NCBI RefSeq assembly: GCF_000614545.1
Contig: NZ_BAKW01000012.1
Span: 37,577 to 101,576 of the forward strand
Direction: 5' to 3'
Source of the DNA: Asaia platycodi JCM 25414
GTDB taxonomy: Bacteria; Pseudomonadota; Alphaproteobacteria; Acetobacterales; Acetobacteraceae
Length of the DNA: 64,000 nucleotides
Position 1 is the first letter of the stretch. Each line of letters opens with the position of its first letter. Below, piece by piece: positions 38,438 through 46,314 of the stretch. The position numbers and the translations under genes were made by a program. The notes under the pieces were generated by a model, which saw only the letters and a list, made by a program, of their open reading frames with translations, was not told where the DNA came from and ran no database searches.

Positions 38438-38452
38438 TGCTATGAATGTCCC

Positions 38453-38845
38453 ATGGCCAAACACAAACGCCCCGATTCACTCGCAATCGTTCAGCGCGCC
38501 ATCGGGAGACGCATCACCTGGGCAAGAGAACTTGTCTTCCCCAATCAGAGCGAATGCGCACGCCTGCTAGGCGTCGACGCCTCGACCCTCAACAAGATCG
38601 AGAAAGGCGATCGCGCGCCGAGCGTATTCCTCATCATGTCTCTTTCCAATCGCCTGCGCGTCTCGACCGACTTTCTCCTGAAAGGGGTTCTGAACGGTCG
38701 CACGGATGGAGAGATGGCGCTTCGCCTTGCGGCTCTGCACCCAGAGTTGGTGCTCCAGCAGCAGGACACGGCGTTTCACACGGGCAAAAACACGCCTTGC
38801 GACATGCCAGACCAGCCCAGGAGACCAGATGGGGACCATTCTTGA
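38453..38845 (+). CDS. XRE-family transcriptional regulator (phage repressor-like)
   Basis: A 130-residue protein with an N-terminal Cro/CI-type helix-turn-helix (residues about 20-60: ARELVFPNQSECARLLGVD, STLNKIEKGDRAPSVFLI) and a short C-terminal region (GEMALRLAALHPELVLQQ). There is no peptidase domain for RecA-stimulated self-cleavage. An in-frame ATG at 38429 would place dyad 2 inside the gene, so I prefer 38453. It is divergent from the phage block and flanked by dyads on both sides. Confidence 0.82.
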   Translation: MAKHKRPDSLAIVQRAIGRRITWARELVFPNQSECARLLGVDASTLNKIEKGDRAPSVFLIMSLSNRLRVSTDFLLKGVLNGRTDGEMALRLAALHPELVLQQQDTAFHTGKNTPCDMPDQPRRPDGDHS

Positions 38846-39043
38846 CGTCCTTATTCTCATCGCACATCCAGAAAACAGCCTTCTTCATTCGCAGACATAG
38901 CGCTTGAAGCTGGGCACAGCAAGAACAAAACGTGAACAATCACGCATTTACCCGTTCCTTGCGCCTCACGCCGTCGCGTTATGATCAGCTTCAACCGACC
39001 AGCTGCACCTTGAAGTCCACCTGACTTCTGGACGATTAACGTC

Positions 39044-39072
39044 TTATTAATGGCATTTAGCCATAATGTCAA
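39044..39072 (-). promoter_or_regulatory. Leftward sigma-70 promoter with an operator in its spacer
   Basis: On the minus strand TTGACA (39067-39072) and TAATAA (39044-39049) are exactly 17 bases apart. Dyad 3 occupies 15 of those 17 bases and dyad 4 lies just upstream of the -35. A transcript would start near 39037 and run antisense into the XRE gene toward the phage operon. Confidence 0.7.
39050..39064. promoter_or_regulatory. Operator-like dyad 3
   Basis: Perfect ATGGC-ATTTA-GCCAT, located inside the spacer of the leftward promoter. Occupancy should block RNA polymerase directly. Confidence 0.65.
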
Positions 39073-39081
39073 GAATAGATA

Positions 39082-39096
39082 ATGGCTCGATGCCAT
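39082..39096. promoter_or_regulatory. Operator-like dyad 4
   Basis: Perfect ATGGC-TCGAT-GCCAT, centred 32 bases from dyad 3, that is three helical turns, which would suit cooperative binding of a dimeric regulator. Confidence 0.65.
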
Positions 39097-39237
39097 AACG
39101 CTGGCTTCCGCCCGCGTTGTCACGGGTTTGTAAAACAACATTTATGCGACATTTTATGTCTGCATCTCTACGATCCGTAGATGAGTGATCCGAACAAGTA
39201 ATGAACAGCATAAACCCGCTTATTTCATTTTCTTAAT

Positions 39238-39253
39238 ATTAATTCGGATTAAT
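39238..39253. promoter_or_regulatory. Palindrome upstream of the RND operon
   Basis: ATTAAT-TCGG-ATTAAT, ending seven bases before a possible -10 (TATAAA 39261-39266). The size and place suit a TetR-type operator, but no such regulator is in the window. Confidence 0.4.
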
Positions 39254-39314
39254 GAAACAGTATAAACTGCCGTAAGGCATCTTCCCTTCGTACGAGAAGA
39301 GAGCGCATGAATTC

Positions 39315-42300
39315 ATGAACGCCATCGTCGTAACTGCCCTAAGGCGGCCCCTGACCTTCGTCGTCTTTTCGATTCTGATTCTGATGTTCGGAATCATGTC
39401 GATCTTCAAGACGCCGACCGACGTTTTCCCCGAAATCAAGGTGCCTGTCGTCTCGGTCATCTGGACCTATCCGGGGCTCCTCCCGAATGAGTTCGCCGGA
39501 CGAATCACCTATAATTTCGAACTGGCTGTCACAACGACGGTCCAGAATATCGAGCATATGGAATCGAACTCCTATTACGGGCGTTCGATTGTCAACATCT
39601 ACTTCCAGCCCGGCACCCCTGTCGGCACGGCTGAAGCAGAAGTGACAGCCATCTCCCAGACGATCCTCCTCGGCCTGCCCCCCAAGGTGCCAGCCCCGAT
39701 GATCGTGGCGCTCGACCCGTCGCAGGTTCCTGTCATCGCGCTCCAGATCACGTCCGAAAAGCAGACGCCTTCCGACCTGTTCAAGCTCGGCGTTATTCGC
39801 GTCCGCCCGCTTCTCGCCACCGTTCCCGGTGCCGTCGTCGCCCATCCCTATGGCGGCATGGACAGCTTCGTCATGGTTTCGCTCAATCAGGAGCAGCTCC
39901 GCGCGCACCATCTCTCTGCAGCTGACGTTCAGGCAGCCCTGACTGCCCAGAATATCGTGCTTCCTGCGGGCGATCAGAAAATCGACGCCATGGACTGGAT
40001 GGTTCAGACCAACGCCGCCCCGGAATCGATGGAAGACATCGCCAATATCCCGGTCAAACGCGTCGGCAACGCTGTCATCTATATTCGTGACGTCGCCGAC
40101 GTCTATCGTGGCGGCCATCCCCAGACCAACCTTGTGCTCGTCAAGGGTCGTCAGGCCGTCGAGATGATCACCCAAAAAGGTGGCACCGCCTCTACTCTGG
40201 ATGTCGTTTCCGCAACGAAGGCCCTGCTGCCACGCCTGCGCGCCATCCTGCCACCGGACGTCAAGGTCTCGATCCTGGCCGATGCCTCGGTCATGGTGAA
40301 AGAGCAGATCATGGACGTGGTCCGTGAGATGATCACGGCCTCCTTCCTCACCGGCATCGTCGTCCTGCTCTTCCTCGGCTCATGGCGCTCGACGGTCATC
40401 ATCGCGACCTCGATTCCCCTTGCCATTCTCTGCTCCATCATCGGGCTGGGCTGGGCTGGGCAATCCATCAACATCATGACTCTGGGCGGCCTCGCCCTTG
40501 CCGTCGGTATCCTCGTGGATGACGCCACCGTCATGATCGAGAACATCGATACCCATCTCGAAATGGGCAAGGATCTCGAACTCGCTATCATCGACGCCGC
40601 CAACCAGATCGTCATCCCGACATTCGTCTCTACCACCTGCATCTGCATTGTCTGGCTGCCGCTCTTCGAGCTGTCGGGGGTTGCGGGTTACCTGTTCATG
40701 CCCATGGCGCTCGCGATTATCTTCGCCATGATCGCGTCGTTCATCCTGTCGCGTACCCTGGTGCCGACCATGGCCAAGTTCCTTCTGGCCGGTCAGGTGC
40801 ACCACGCTCACGGACACGACGATCACGCCCCGGCGCCCAAAGGCTTTTTCGGTCGCTTCCAGCGCGGGTTCGAACGTCGCTTCAACAACTTCCGTGAGGG
40901 CTATAATACGCTGCTTACACGCTGCGTCGCTCGACGTGGCGCCTTCGTCGGCGTGTTCATGGTCATCTCTATCGCTTCGATGGGTCTCTACAGCGTAGCC
41001 GGTCGCGACTTCTTTCCCGAAGTCAAATCCGGCACGCTTCAGATGCATATGCGCGCGCCGCTCGGCACCCGCATCGAAGTCGCCGGCCGCATTGCCGCAC
41101 TTGTCGATGACCGCATCAACCAGCTTCTACCGGGCAAGGTCGAGAACATTATTTCCAATTGCGGCCTGCCTGAAGGCCCGCATAACCAGGCCTTCATCCC
41201 GACCCCGACCGTCGGCACGCAGGATTGCGATCTGACGATTGCACTGAAGGACGAGCAATCCCCTGTCTGGGATTATCGCGCCCTGCTGCGCAAGGACCTC
41301 TCACAGCGTTTCCCGGGCACGGTCTTCACCTTCCAGCCCGCCGATCTCACCGACAAGATCCTCAATTTCGGTTCGGCTGCGCCCATCGACATCCAGCTTT
41401 CCGGCCCGAGCGTCGATGACAACTACAACTACGCCCGCCACCTGATCGGCAAGATCCGCCAGATTCCAGGCACAGCCGATGTGGTCATCCAGCAGACCAT
41501 GTCCACACCGACCCTCATGGTGAATGGTAATCGTACCTTCAGCCAGGCCACAGGCCTGAGCGAAAACGATCTTGCGACCAACGAACTCCTGACCCTCGCA
41601 GGCTCCGGGGTGGTCGATCCGCAGTTCTGGCTCGACCCGGTCGATAACGTTACCTTCCCGCTCAACGTCTACACGTCGCAGGACCAGCTAACCCATCTCA
41701 ACGATTTGCTCACGGTCCCGGTCGACAAGGGCGATGGCGACCCCAACGACCAGACCCAGCTGCTCGGGGCCATTGCAGAAGTCGTTCCCACAGGCACACC
41801 AGGTGAGGTCTCGCATTATAACTCGATGTCAGAGATCGACATCTATGTGAACGTCGAAGGCACCGATCTCGGCGCCGTTCTGGATGACGTCAACAAGACC
41901 ATCGCCCATGATGCGCCCAACCTGCCACGCACCACGGCAGTCGACGTCCACGGTCAGGCCACCACGATGCATGGTGCCTATGTCCAGCTCGTCTTTGGTC
42001 TGTGCGTCTCTGTCGTGCTGATCTATCTGCTGATCGTCGTGAACTTCCAGTCCTGGCTCGACCCGTTCATCATCATCACGGCTCTTCCCGGAGCACTTGG
42101 TGGCATCGCCTGGGCCCTGTTCCTGACGGGCACCCGCCTCTCGGTTCCGGCGCTCACTGGCGCGATCATGTGCATGGGTACCGCAACGGCCAACTCCATT
42201 CTGGTCGTCTCCTTTGCCCGTGAACGTCTCGAAGTACATGGCGACGCACTGCGCGCCGCTATCGAGGCCGGTTATGGCCGTATCCGTCCGGTTCTGATGA

Positions 42301-42479
42301 CCGCACTCGCCATGATCGTCGGCATGATCCCGATGGCCACGTCCAACTCGACCAATGCGCCGCTGGGCCGCGCCGTTATCGGCGGGCTGATCGTCGCCAC
42401 CATCTCTACCCTTCTCTTCGTTCCCTGCGTCTACGCGATCCTGCACAACCGCTCTGCCCGCCAGAAGGAAATCGTCTAA
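39315..42479 (+). CDS. RND efflux permease
   Basis: Inner-membrane proton-driven drug or solute exporter, 1054 residues. It has the duplicated RND layout: a first helix near residues 10-30, a large periplasmic loop, helices 2-6 with GILVDDATVMIENID (the Asp pair in helix 4), a second loop, and the last helix group. The helix-10 region reads CMGTATANSILVVSFARE, with Ala where AcrB has the relay Lys940. A His-rich insert (HHAHGHDDHAPAP) is in the cytosolic loop near residue 500. It overlaps the adaptor gene by one base. Confidence 0.93.
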   Translation: MNAIVVTALRRPLTFVVFSILILMFGIMSIFKTPTDVFPEIKVPVVSVIWTYPGLLPNEFAGRITYNFELAVTTTVQNIEHMESNSYYGRSIVNIYFQPGTPVGTAEAEVTAISQTILLGLPPKVPAPMIVALDPSQVPVIALQITSEKQTPSDLFKLGVIRVRPLLATVPGAVVAHPYGGMDSFVMVSLNQEQLRAHHLSAADVQAALTAQNIVLPAGDQKIDAMDWMVQTNAAPESMEDIANIPVKRVGNAVIYIRDVADVYRGGHPQTNLVLVKGRQAVEMITQKGGTASTLDVVSATKALLPRLRAILPPDVKVSILADASVMVKEQIMDVVREMITASFLTGIVVLLFLGSWRSTVIIATSIPLAILCSIIGLGWAGQSINIMTLGGLALAVGILVDDATVMIENIDTHLEMGKDLELAIIDAANQIVIPTFVSTTCICIVWLPLFELSGVAGYLFMPMALAIIFAMIASFILSRTLVPTMAKFLLAGQVHHAHGHDDHAPAPKGFFGRFQRGFERRFNNFREGYNTLLTRCVARRGAFVGVFMVISIASMGLYSVAGRDFFPEVKSGTLQMHMRAPLGTRIEVAGRIAALVDDRINQLLPGKVENIISNCGLPEGPHNQAFIPTPTVGTQDCDLTIALKDEQSPVWDYRALLRKDLSQRFPGTVFTFQPADLTDKILNFGSAAPIDIQLSGPSVDDNYNYARHLIGKIRQIPGTADVVIQQTMSTPTLMVNGNRTFSQATGLSENDLATNELLTLAGSGVVDPQFWLDPVDNVTFPLNVYTSQDQLTHLNDLLTVPVDKGDGDPNDQTQLLGAIAEVVPTGTPGEVSHYNSMSEIDIYVNVEGTDLGAVLDDVNKTIAHDAPNLPRTTAVDVHGQATTMHGAYVQLVFGLCVSVVLIYLLIVVNFQSWLDPFIIITALPGALGGIAWALFLTGTRLSVPALTGAIMCMGTATANSILVVSFARERLEVHGDALRAAIEAGYGRIRPVLMTALAMIVGMIPMATSNSTNAPLGRAVIGGLIVATISTLLFVPCVYAILHNRSARQKEIV

Positions 42480-43660
42480 TGGCCACCTCCCCCAAGATTA
42501 TCGCCATTGCGGGAGGATGCGTCCTCGCGCTCTGGGTCGGCGCTCTCGTCGTCGGTCGCGTCCATCACACCCACGCCCTGGCTTCCGAAACCTCGGCCAA
42601 TGCCATTCCAAACGTGGCCGTCCTCAACCCTATCCAGTCCCCTGAAAAGGTGGCCCTGACCCTGCCTGGCAATATCGACGCCTGGTATCAGGCCCCGATC
42701 TATCCGCAGGTCTCGGGCTATGTGAAAATGTGGTTCAAGGATTACGGCGCCCATGTGAAAGCAGGCGACGCACTGGCGGAAATCAATGCGCCGGCACTCG
42801 ACGCCCAGTATGCTCAGGCACAAGCCGATCTGAACGCCATTCTGGCCAAATATCACCTTGCCGCCGTCACCGCAGAACGCTGGCGCGCCATGGGCCAGTC
42901 GCAATCGGTTTCCGGCCAGTCGGTCTCGGTCTCGAACGCGAATGAGCAATCGGCGAAAGCCGAGGTCGATGCGGCACAGCGCAATGTCGACCACTTTGCA
43001 GCCCTCGAGAAATTCAAGACCATCGTGGCACCGTTCGATGGCATCGTGACTTCACGCAGCATCAATGTGGGCGATTACGTCCATGATGGCGGCGGCAATC
43101 TCAACAGCACCGGCGGCGCCTCCGAACTCTTCACCGTCGCAGACGTCCACAAGCTGCGTCTCTTCGTCTCCGTGCCGGAAGTCTTCTCCTATATCCTGCA
43201 GCCCGACATCACCGCCGATGTCAGTGTGCCCCAGTTCAAGGACAAGAAATTTCATGCGAGCTTCCTGACCACGGCGCGCGGCTACGACCCGAATACGCGC
43301 ACGGTTACGTCGGAATTCACCATGGAAAATCCGAACGAGGTCCTGTGGCCCGGCACCTTCGCCTCGGTGGCGCTCAAGGCGCATAACGAGACCGCCCATC
43401 TTTACGAAGTACCGACTTCAGCACTCGTCTTCGAAGAAAAGGGTATGCAGGTCGTCGTCGTGAATGACGACAATACCGTCCACTACAAGAAGGTCGTCGT
43501 CGGACGCATGGCCGACACCTCGACCGAAATCCAGGCCGGCATCTCGCCGAAGGACCGCATCATCGCCAACCCGCCAGCCGACCTGCTTGAGGGCGACAAG
43601 GTCAACGTCACCCAGCCAGAGCGCGGCTATAACCAGTCCGGATTCGGGGCTTCGGAATGA
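42479..43660 (+). CDS. RND periplasmic adaptor (HlyD/AcrA family)
   Basis: A 393-residue membrane-fusion protein with an N-terminal anchor (IIAIAGGCVLALWVGALVVG). It has a split lipoyl domain (WYQAPIYPQVSGYVKMWF, APFDGIVTSRSINVGDYV), an alpha-hairpin between them (AQAQADLNAILAKYHLAAV) and a beta-barrel plus membrane-proximal domain. Coupled to the permease and, by an ATGA overlap, to the outer-membrane factor. It bridges these two in the envelope. Confidence 0.93.
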   Translation: MATSPKIIAIAGGCVLALWVGALVVGRVHHTHALASETSANAIPNVAVLNPIQSPEKVALTLPGNIDAWYQAPIYPQVSGYVKMWFKDYGAHVKAGDALAEINAPALDAQYAQAQADLNAILAKYHLAAVTAERWRAMGQSQSVSGQSVSVSNANEQSAKAEVDAAQRNVDHFAALEKFKTIVAPFDGIVTSRSINVGDYVHDGGGNLNSTGGASELFTVADVHKLRLFVSVPEVFSYILQPDITADVSVPQFKDKKFHASFLTTARGYDPNTRTVTSEFTMENPNEVLWPGTFASVALKAHNETAHLYEVPTSALVFEEKGMQVVVVNDDNTVHYKKVVVGRMADTSTEIQAGISPKDRIIANPPADLLEGDKVNVTQPERGYNQSGFGASE

Positions 43661-45267
43661 CCACACATCGCTTCAAGAAACTGGCTCTGGCCTGCGGCAC
43701 GGTTCTGACAGCCTTCGGTCTGTCAGCCTGCGATCTCGCGCCAACCTACAAGCCGCCCACCTTTGTCGTGCCGGCCAGCTGGCACGGTCAGGGTCCCTTC
43801 GCGACTGCCACCCCGGCCGACACCATGCTGCCCAGCGACTGGTGGAAGCTGCTGAACGATCCGCTTCTGAACGATATGGAAGCCACGCTCACGCAGTCCA
43901 ACCCGGACCTTCAGGCCGCGGCGGAGCGCTTCATCCAAGCGCGCGCCCTCGTCGTTCAGGCGCGTTCGGAACTCCTCCCCCATCTCGCAATGGGCGCAGG
44001 CGCCTTCGACAACAAGCAATCATCCGACCGCCTGTTCCGCTACAAGGGCAATATCACCGAGACGGATGAAGAATATCACGGCCTTGCCTCCTGGGAGCCT
44101 GATTTCTGGTCGGCCATACGCAACCATGTCCGCGCGCAGAAACAGTTTGCACAGGAAAAAGCGGCTGATTTTGCGATGTCGCGCCTGAGCCTTCAGGCCG
44201 AACTGGCCTCAGATTACGTCCAGCTTCGCGGCTATGACGCCCAGATCGCCATCTATAATCAGTCTATTGGTTATTATCAGAAGGCGCTGCAGATCACCCA
44301 GAACCAGCTGGAACATCAGGCTGCGCCGCGTCTCGACGTCGCCCGTGCCCAGGCGCAGCTTTATTCGACCCAGGCCGCCGAGCTCGACGTGCAGGCTGCG
44401 CGTGAGGTGACCGAACACGCCATCGCGATTCTCACCAACGCGTCACCCTCATCTTTTCATATCGCCCCGACTCAGATCATGGGCTTCAATCAGCCCAGCG
44501 TCCCCGCTGGCGTGCCATCGGAACTGCTTCAGCGCCGCCCGGACGTCGCCAGCGCCGAACGCGAAATGGCCCAGGCCAATCGCGAAATCGGTATCGCCCG
44601 CGCGGCCTTCTATCCGCATGTCTCACTTCAGGCGGGAGGCGGCTTCGCACAGAACGGCTTCGATCTGGCCAATCTGGCCAATTCGCTCTGGTCCTATGGC
44701 GCGTCATTCGAACTGCCTATTTTCGAAGGGGGACTGAGACGCGCCGAGCTGCAACATGCCTGGTCCGCTTATCGCGAAACACGCGATCAGTACCGCAGCA
44801 AGGTGCTCGACTCCTTCCGAGAGGTTGAAGACGGGCTCTCTCGCACCAGCCGACTGGATCAGGAAAACCGCACCCTGAAAAAGGCTGTAGATGCGACCCT
44901 GGCCACCCAGAATATGACCATGACGCTCTATCAGGGCGGTGTGGGTACGTATCTCGAAGCCATTTTCGCTCAGGTTCAGACACTCGATACACGCATTCAC
45001 CAGATAGAAGTCGCGACCCGCCTCTATCAGGCCGATATCGGTCTGATCCGCGCGCTCGGCGGCGGCTGGAATGTGAAGCTTCTACCGACGATGGATCAGA
45101 CACTGTCCATCACGCCGCTGCAATATGACGATCTGCATCACCCGCAACCCGTCGGTGGCGTCACCATTTCGCAGCATCCGGAGGCATTCGAAAATCTGTC
45201 CAGCGCCGCCCCCACGGCACCAGCCGCAGCAACCGGCAAGACACTGCGCCCGATCTACGATCAGTGA
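43657..45267 (+). CDS. Outer-membrane efflux lipoprotein (NodT/OprM-like)
   Basis: Trimeric outer-membrane channel of the tripartite pump. Lipobox GLSAC with Cys25, then the repeated OEP domains: LNDMEATLTQSNPDLQAAAE, QARSELLPHLAMGAG, LLQRRPDVASAEREMAQANR, FREVEDGLSRTSRLDQENRT and the typical IGLIRALGGGWN. 536 residues with a Pro/Ala-rich tail. Last gene of the operon; a bidirectional hairpin follows. Confidence 0.93.
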   Translation: MTTHRFKKLALACGTVLTAFGLSACDLAPTYKPPTFVVPASWHGQGPFATATPADTMLPSDWWKLLNDPLLNDMEATLTQSNPDLQAAAERFIQARALVVQARSELLPHLAMGAGAFDNKQSSDRLFRYKGNITETDEEYHGLASWEPDFWSAIRNHVRAQKQFAQEKAADFAMSRLSLQAELASDYVQLRGYDAQIAIYNQSIGYYQKALQITQNQLEHQAAPRLDVARAQAQLYSTQAAELDVQAAREVTEHAIAILTNASPSSFHIAPTQIMGFNQPSVPAGVPSELLQRRPDVASAEREMAQANREIGIARAAFYPHVSLQAGGGFAQNGFDLANLANSLWSYGASFELPIFEGGLRRAELQHAWSAYRETRDQYRSKVLDSFREVEDGLSRTSRLDQENRTLKKAVDATLATQNMTMTLYQGGVGTYLEAIFAQVQTLDTRIHQIEVATRLYQADIGLIRALGGGWNVKLLPTMDQTLSITPLQYDDLHHPQPVGGVTISQHPEAFENLSSAAPTAPAAATGKTLRPIYDQ

Positions 45268-45338
45268 AACCGTTGATCTGCCAGCCTGCACCCTGTCGAA
45301 GCCCCAACGGCCAGTACAGGGTTCAGAGACAGAAACAG

Positions 45339-45377
45339 ATATTGAGGGCGACTGCCAGAGGCAATCGCCCTCAATAT
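45339..45377. terminator. Bidirectional terminator
   Basis: Perfect 13-base arms (ATATTGAGGGCGA and its complement) around a 13-base loop, between the convergent RND operon and the hydroxyacid dehydrogenase gene. The dehydrogenase stop codon (45371-45373) lies within the right arm. Confidence 0.75.
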
Positions 45378-46314
45378 CCAAGGTCACGATTGACAGCCAC
45401 GGTATATGACCCCGGTCGAAAAATTCCTGAATGTTTTTAGCGGCCAGAAGCGAGGCGGTCCCCGTCTGTGTAGGGGCCGTGATATGCGGCAGAACCGTCA
45501 CATTGGGATGCGCCCAGAGCGGGTCTTCTTTCGGTAATGGCTCGCGATCGAACACATCGAGCACTGCATGACCCAGATGCCCGCGCTCAAGCGTTCTCAA
45601 CAATGCAGCCTGATCGACAATCGGCCCACGAGCAAAATTAAGCAGCGCCGCCCCTTCACGCATCTGACCCAGCCGCCAGTCATCCAGCAATCCGCGTGTC
45701 TGCGGCGTCAAAGGCAGCAGAACAACCACAATGCTGCTCTGGCGCAGGATCGCCTCCAATCCTGACGGCCCATACATCATCGGGATATCGGCTTTCGTCC
45801 ACGGCGCGCGGCTCCAGCCCATCACGGGAAAACCGTTCTCCCGCAGGCGTTGCGAGGCAACGCGCCCCAGATTGCCCATGCCCAGTATACCCACCGGCCT
45901 GTCCTCGGTCAGAACCAGCTTGTGCTGCTGCCAACGCCTTATTTCCTGTTGCCGCCTGTAGGCTGGCATGTCGCGATGAATATAGAGCGTCCAGGCCAGA
46001 ACAGCCTCAGACATGGTCTGAGCCAGTTGAGGGTCGGTCATCCTGACGATGCGCAGGGCGCTGTTTGGCGTTTCCTCGACCAGACGCTCCACGCCCGCCC
46101 AGAGACTTTGCACCCATTCAAGCATCGGCAGATCGAGCAGATCGGTCGGGTCGGGATTGGCCACCACCGCCATGCGCGCCGTCCGCCGTTCCCCATCGGT
46201 CAGATCTTCGAACGGTATCACCCGGATATTATTCAGGGTGCTATTGATTGCGTCGAGGCTTTCCTGACGCTCTCTCGGCGTGATCCGACCGCAAAAGGGA
46301 ACAACGATTGTCAT
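45371..46314 (-). CDS. D-2-hydroxyacid dehydrogenase (glyoxylate/hydroxypyruvate reductase-like; frameshifted at the end)
   Basis: NAD(P)H-dependent reductase of 2-keto acids in the cytoplasm. It has the Rossmann motif [16 protein letters not shown], the catalytic Arg in [12 protein letters not shown], the Glu in [15 protein letters not shown] and the His in LPHITAPTQ (the GhrA subtype has no GG before HI). The open frame runs on past the end, but at about 45400 one G is missing (CCGGTGG read as CCGTGG). Repair ends it [12 protein letters not shown] at 45371, 314 residues, normal for GhrA. Confidence 0.88.

Larger units (their letters stand above)
38846..39314. other. Regulatory intergenic region between phage regulator and RND operon
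   Basis: 469 bases without a supported gene; antisense ORFs here lack start signals. It contains dyads 3 and 4, a consensus leftward promoter, an AT-rich block, the inverted repeat ATTAAT-TCGG-ATTAAT (39238-39253) and a TATAAA (39261-39266) that could be the -10 of the RND operon. No direct repeat resembling an att site was seen. Confidence 0.6.

Noticed and set aside
38857..39141. 94-codon minus-strand ORF in the regulatory gap
   Set aside because: It would contain the leftward promoter and dyads 3 and 4 inside its coding region, has no ribosome binding site and no family resemblance.
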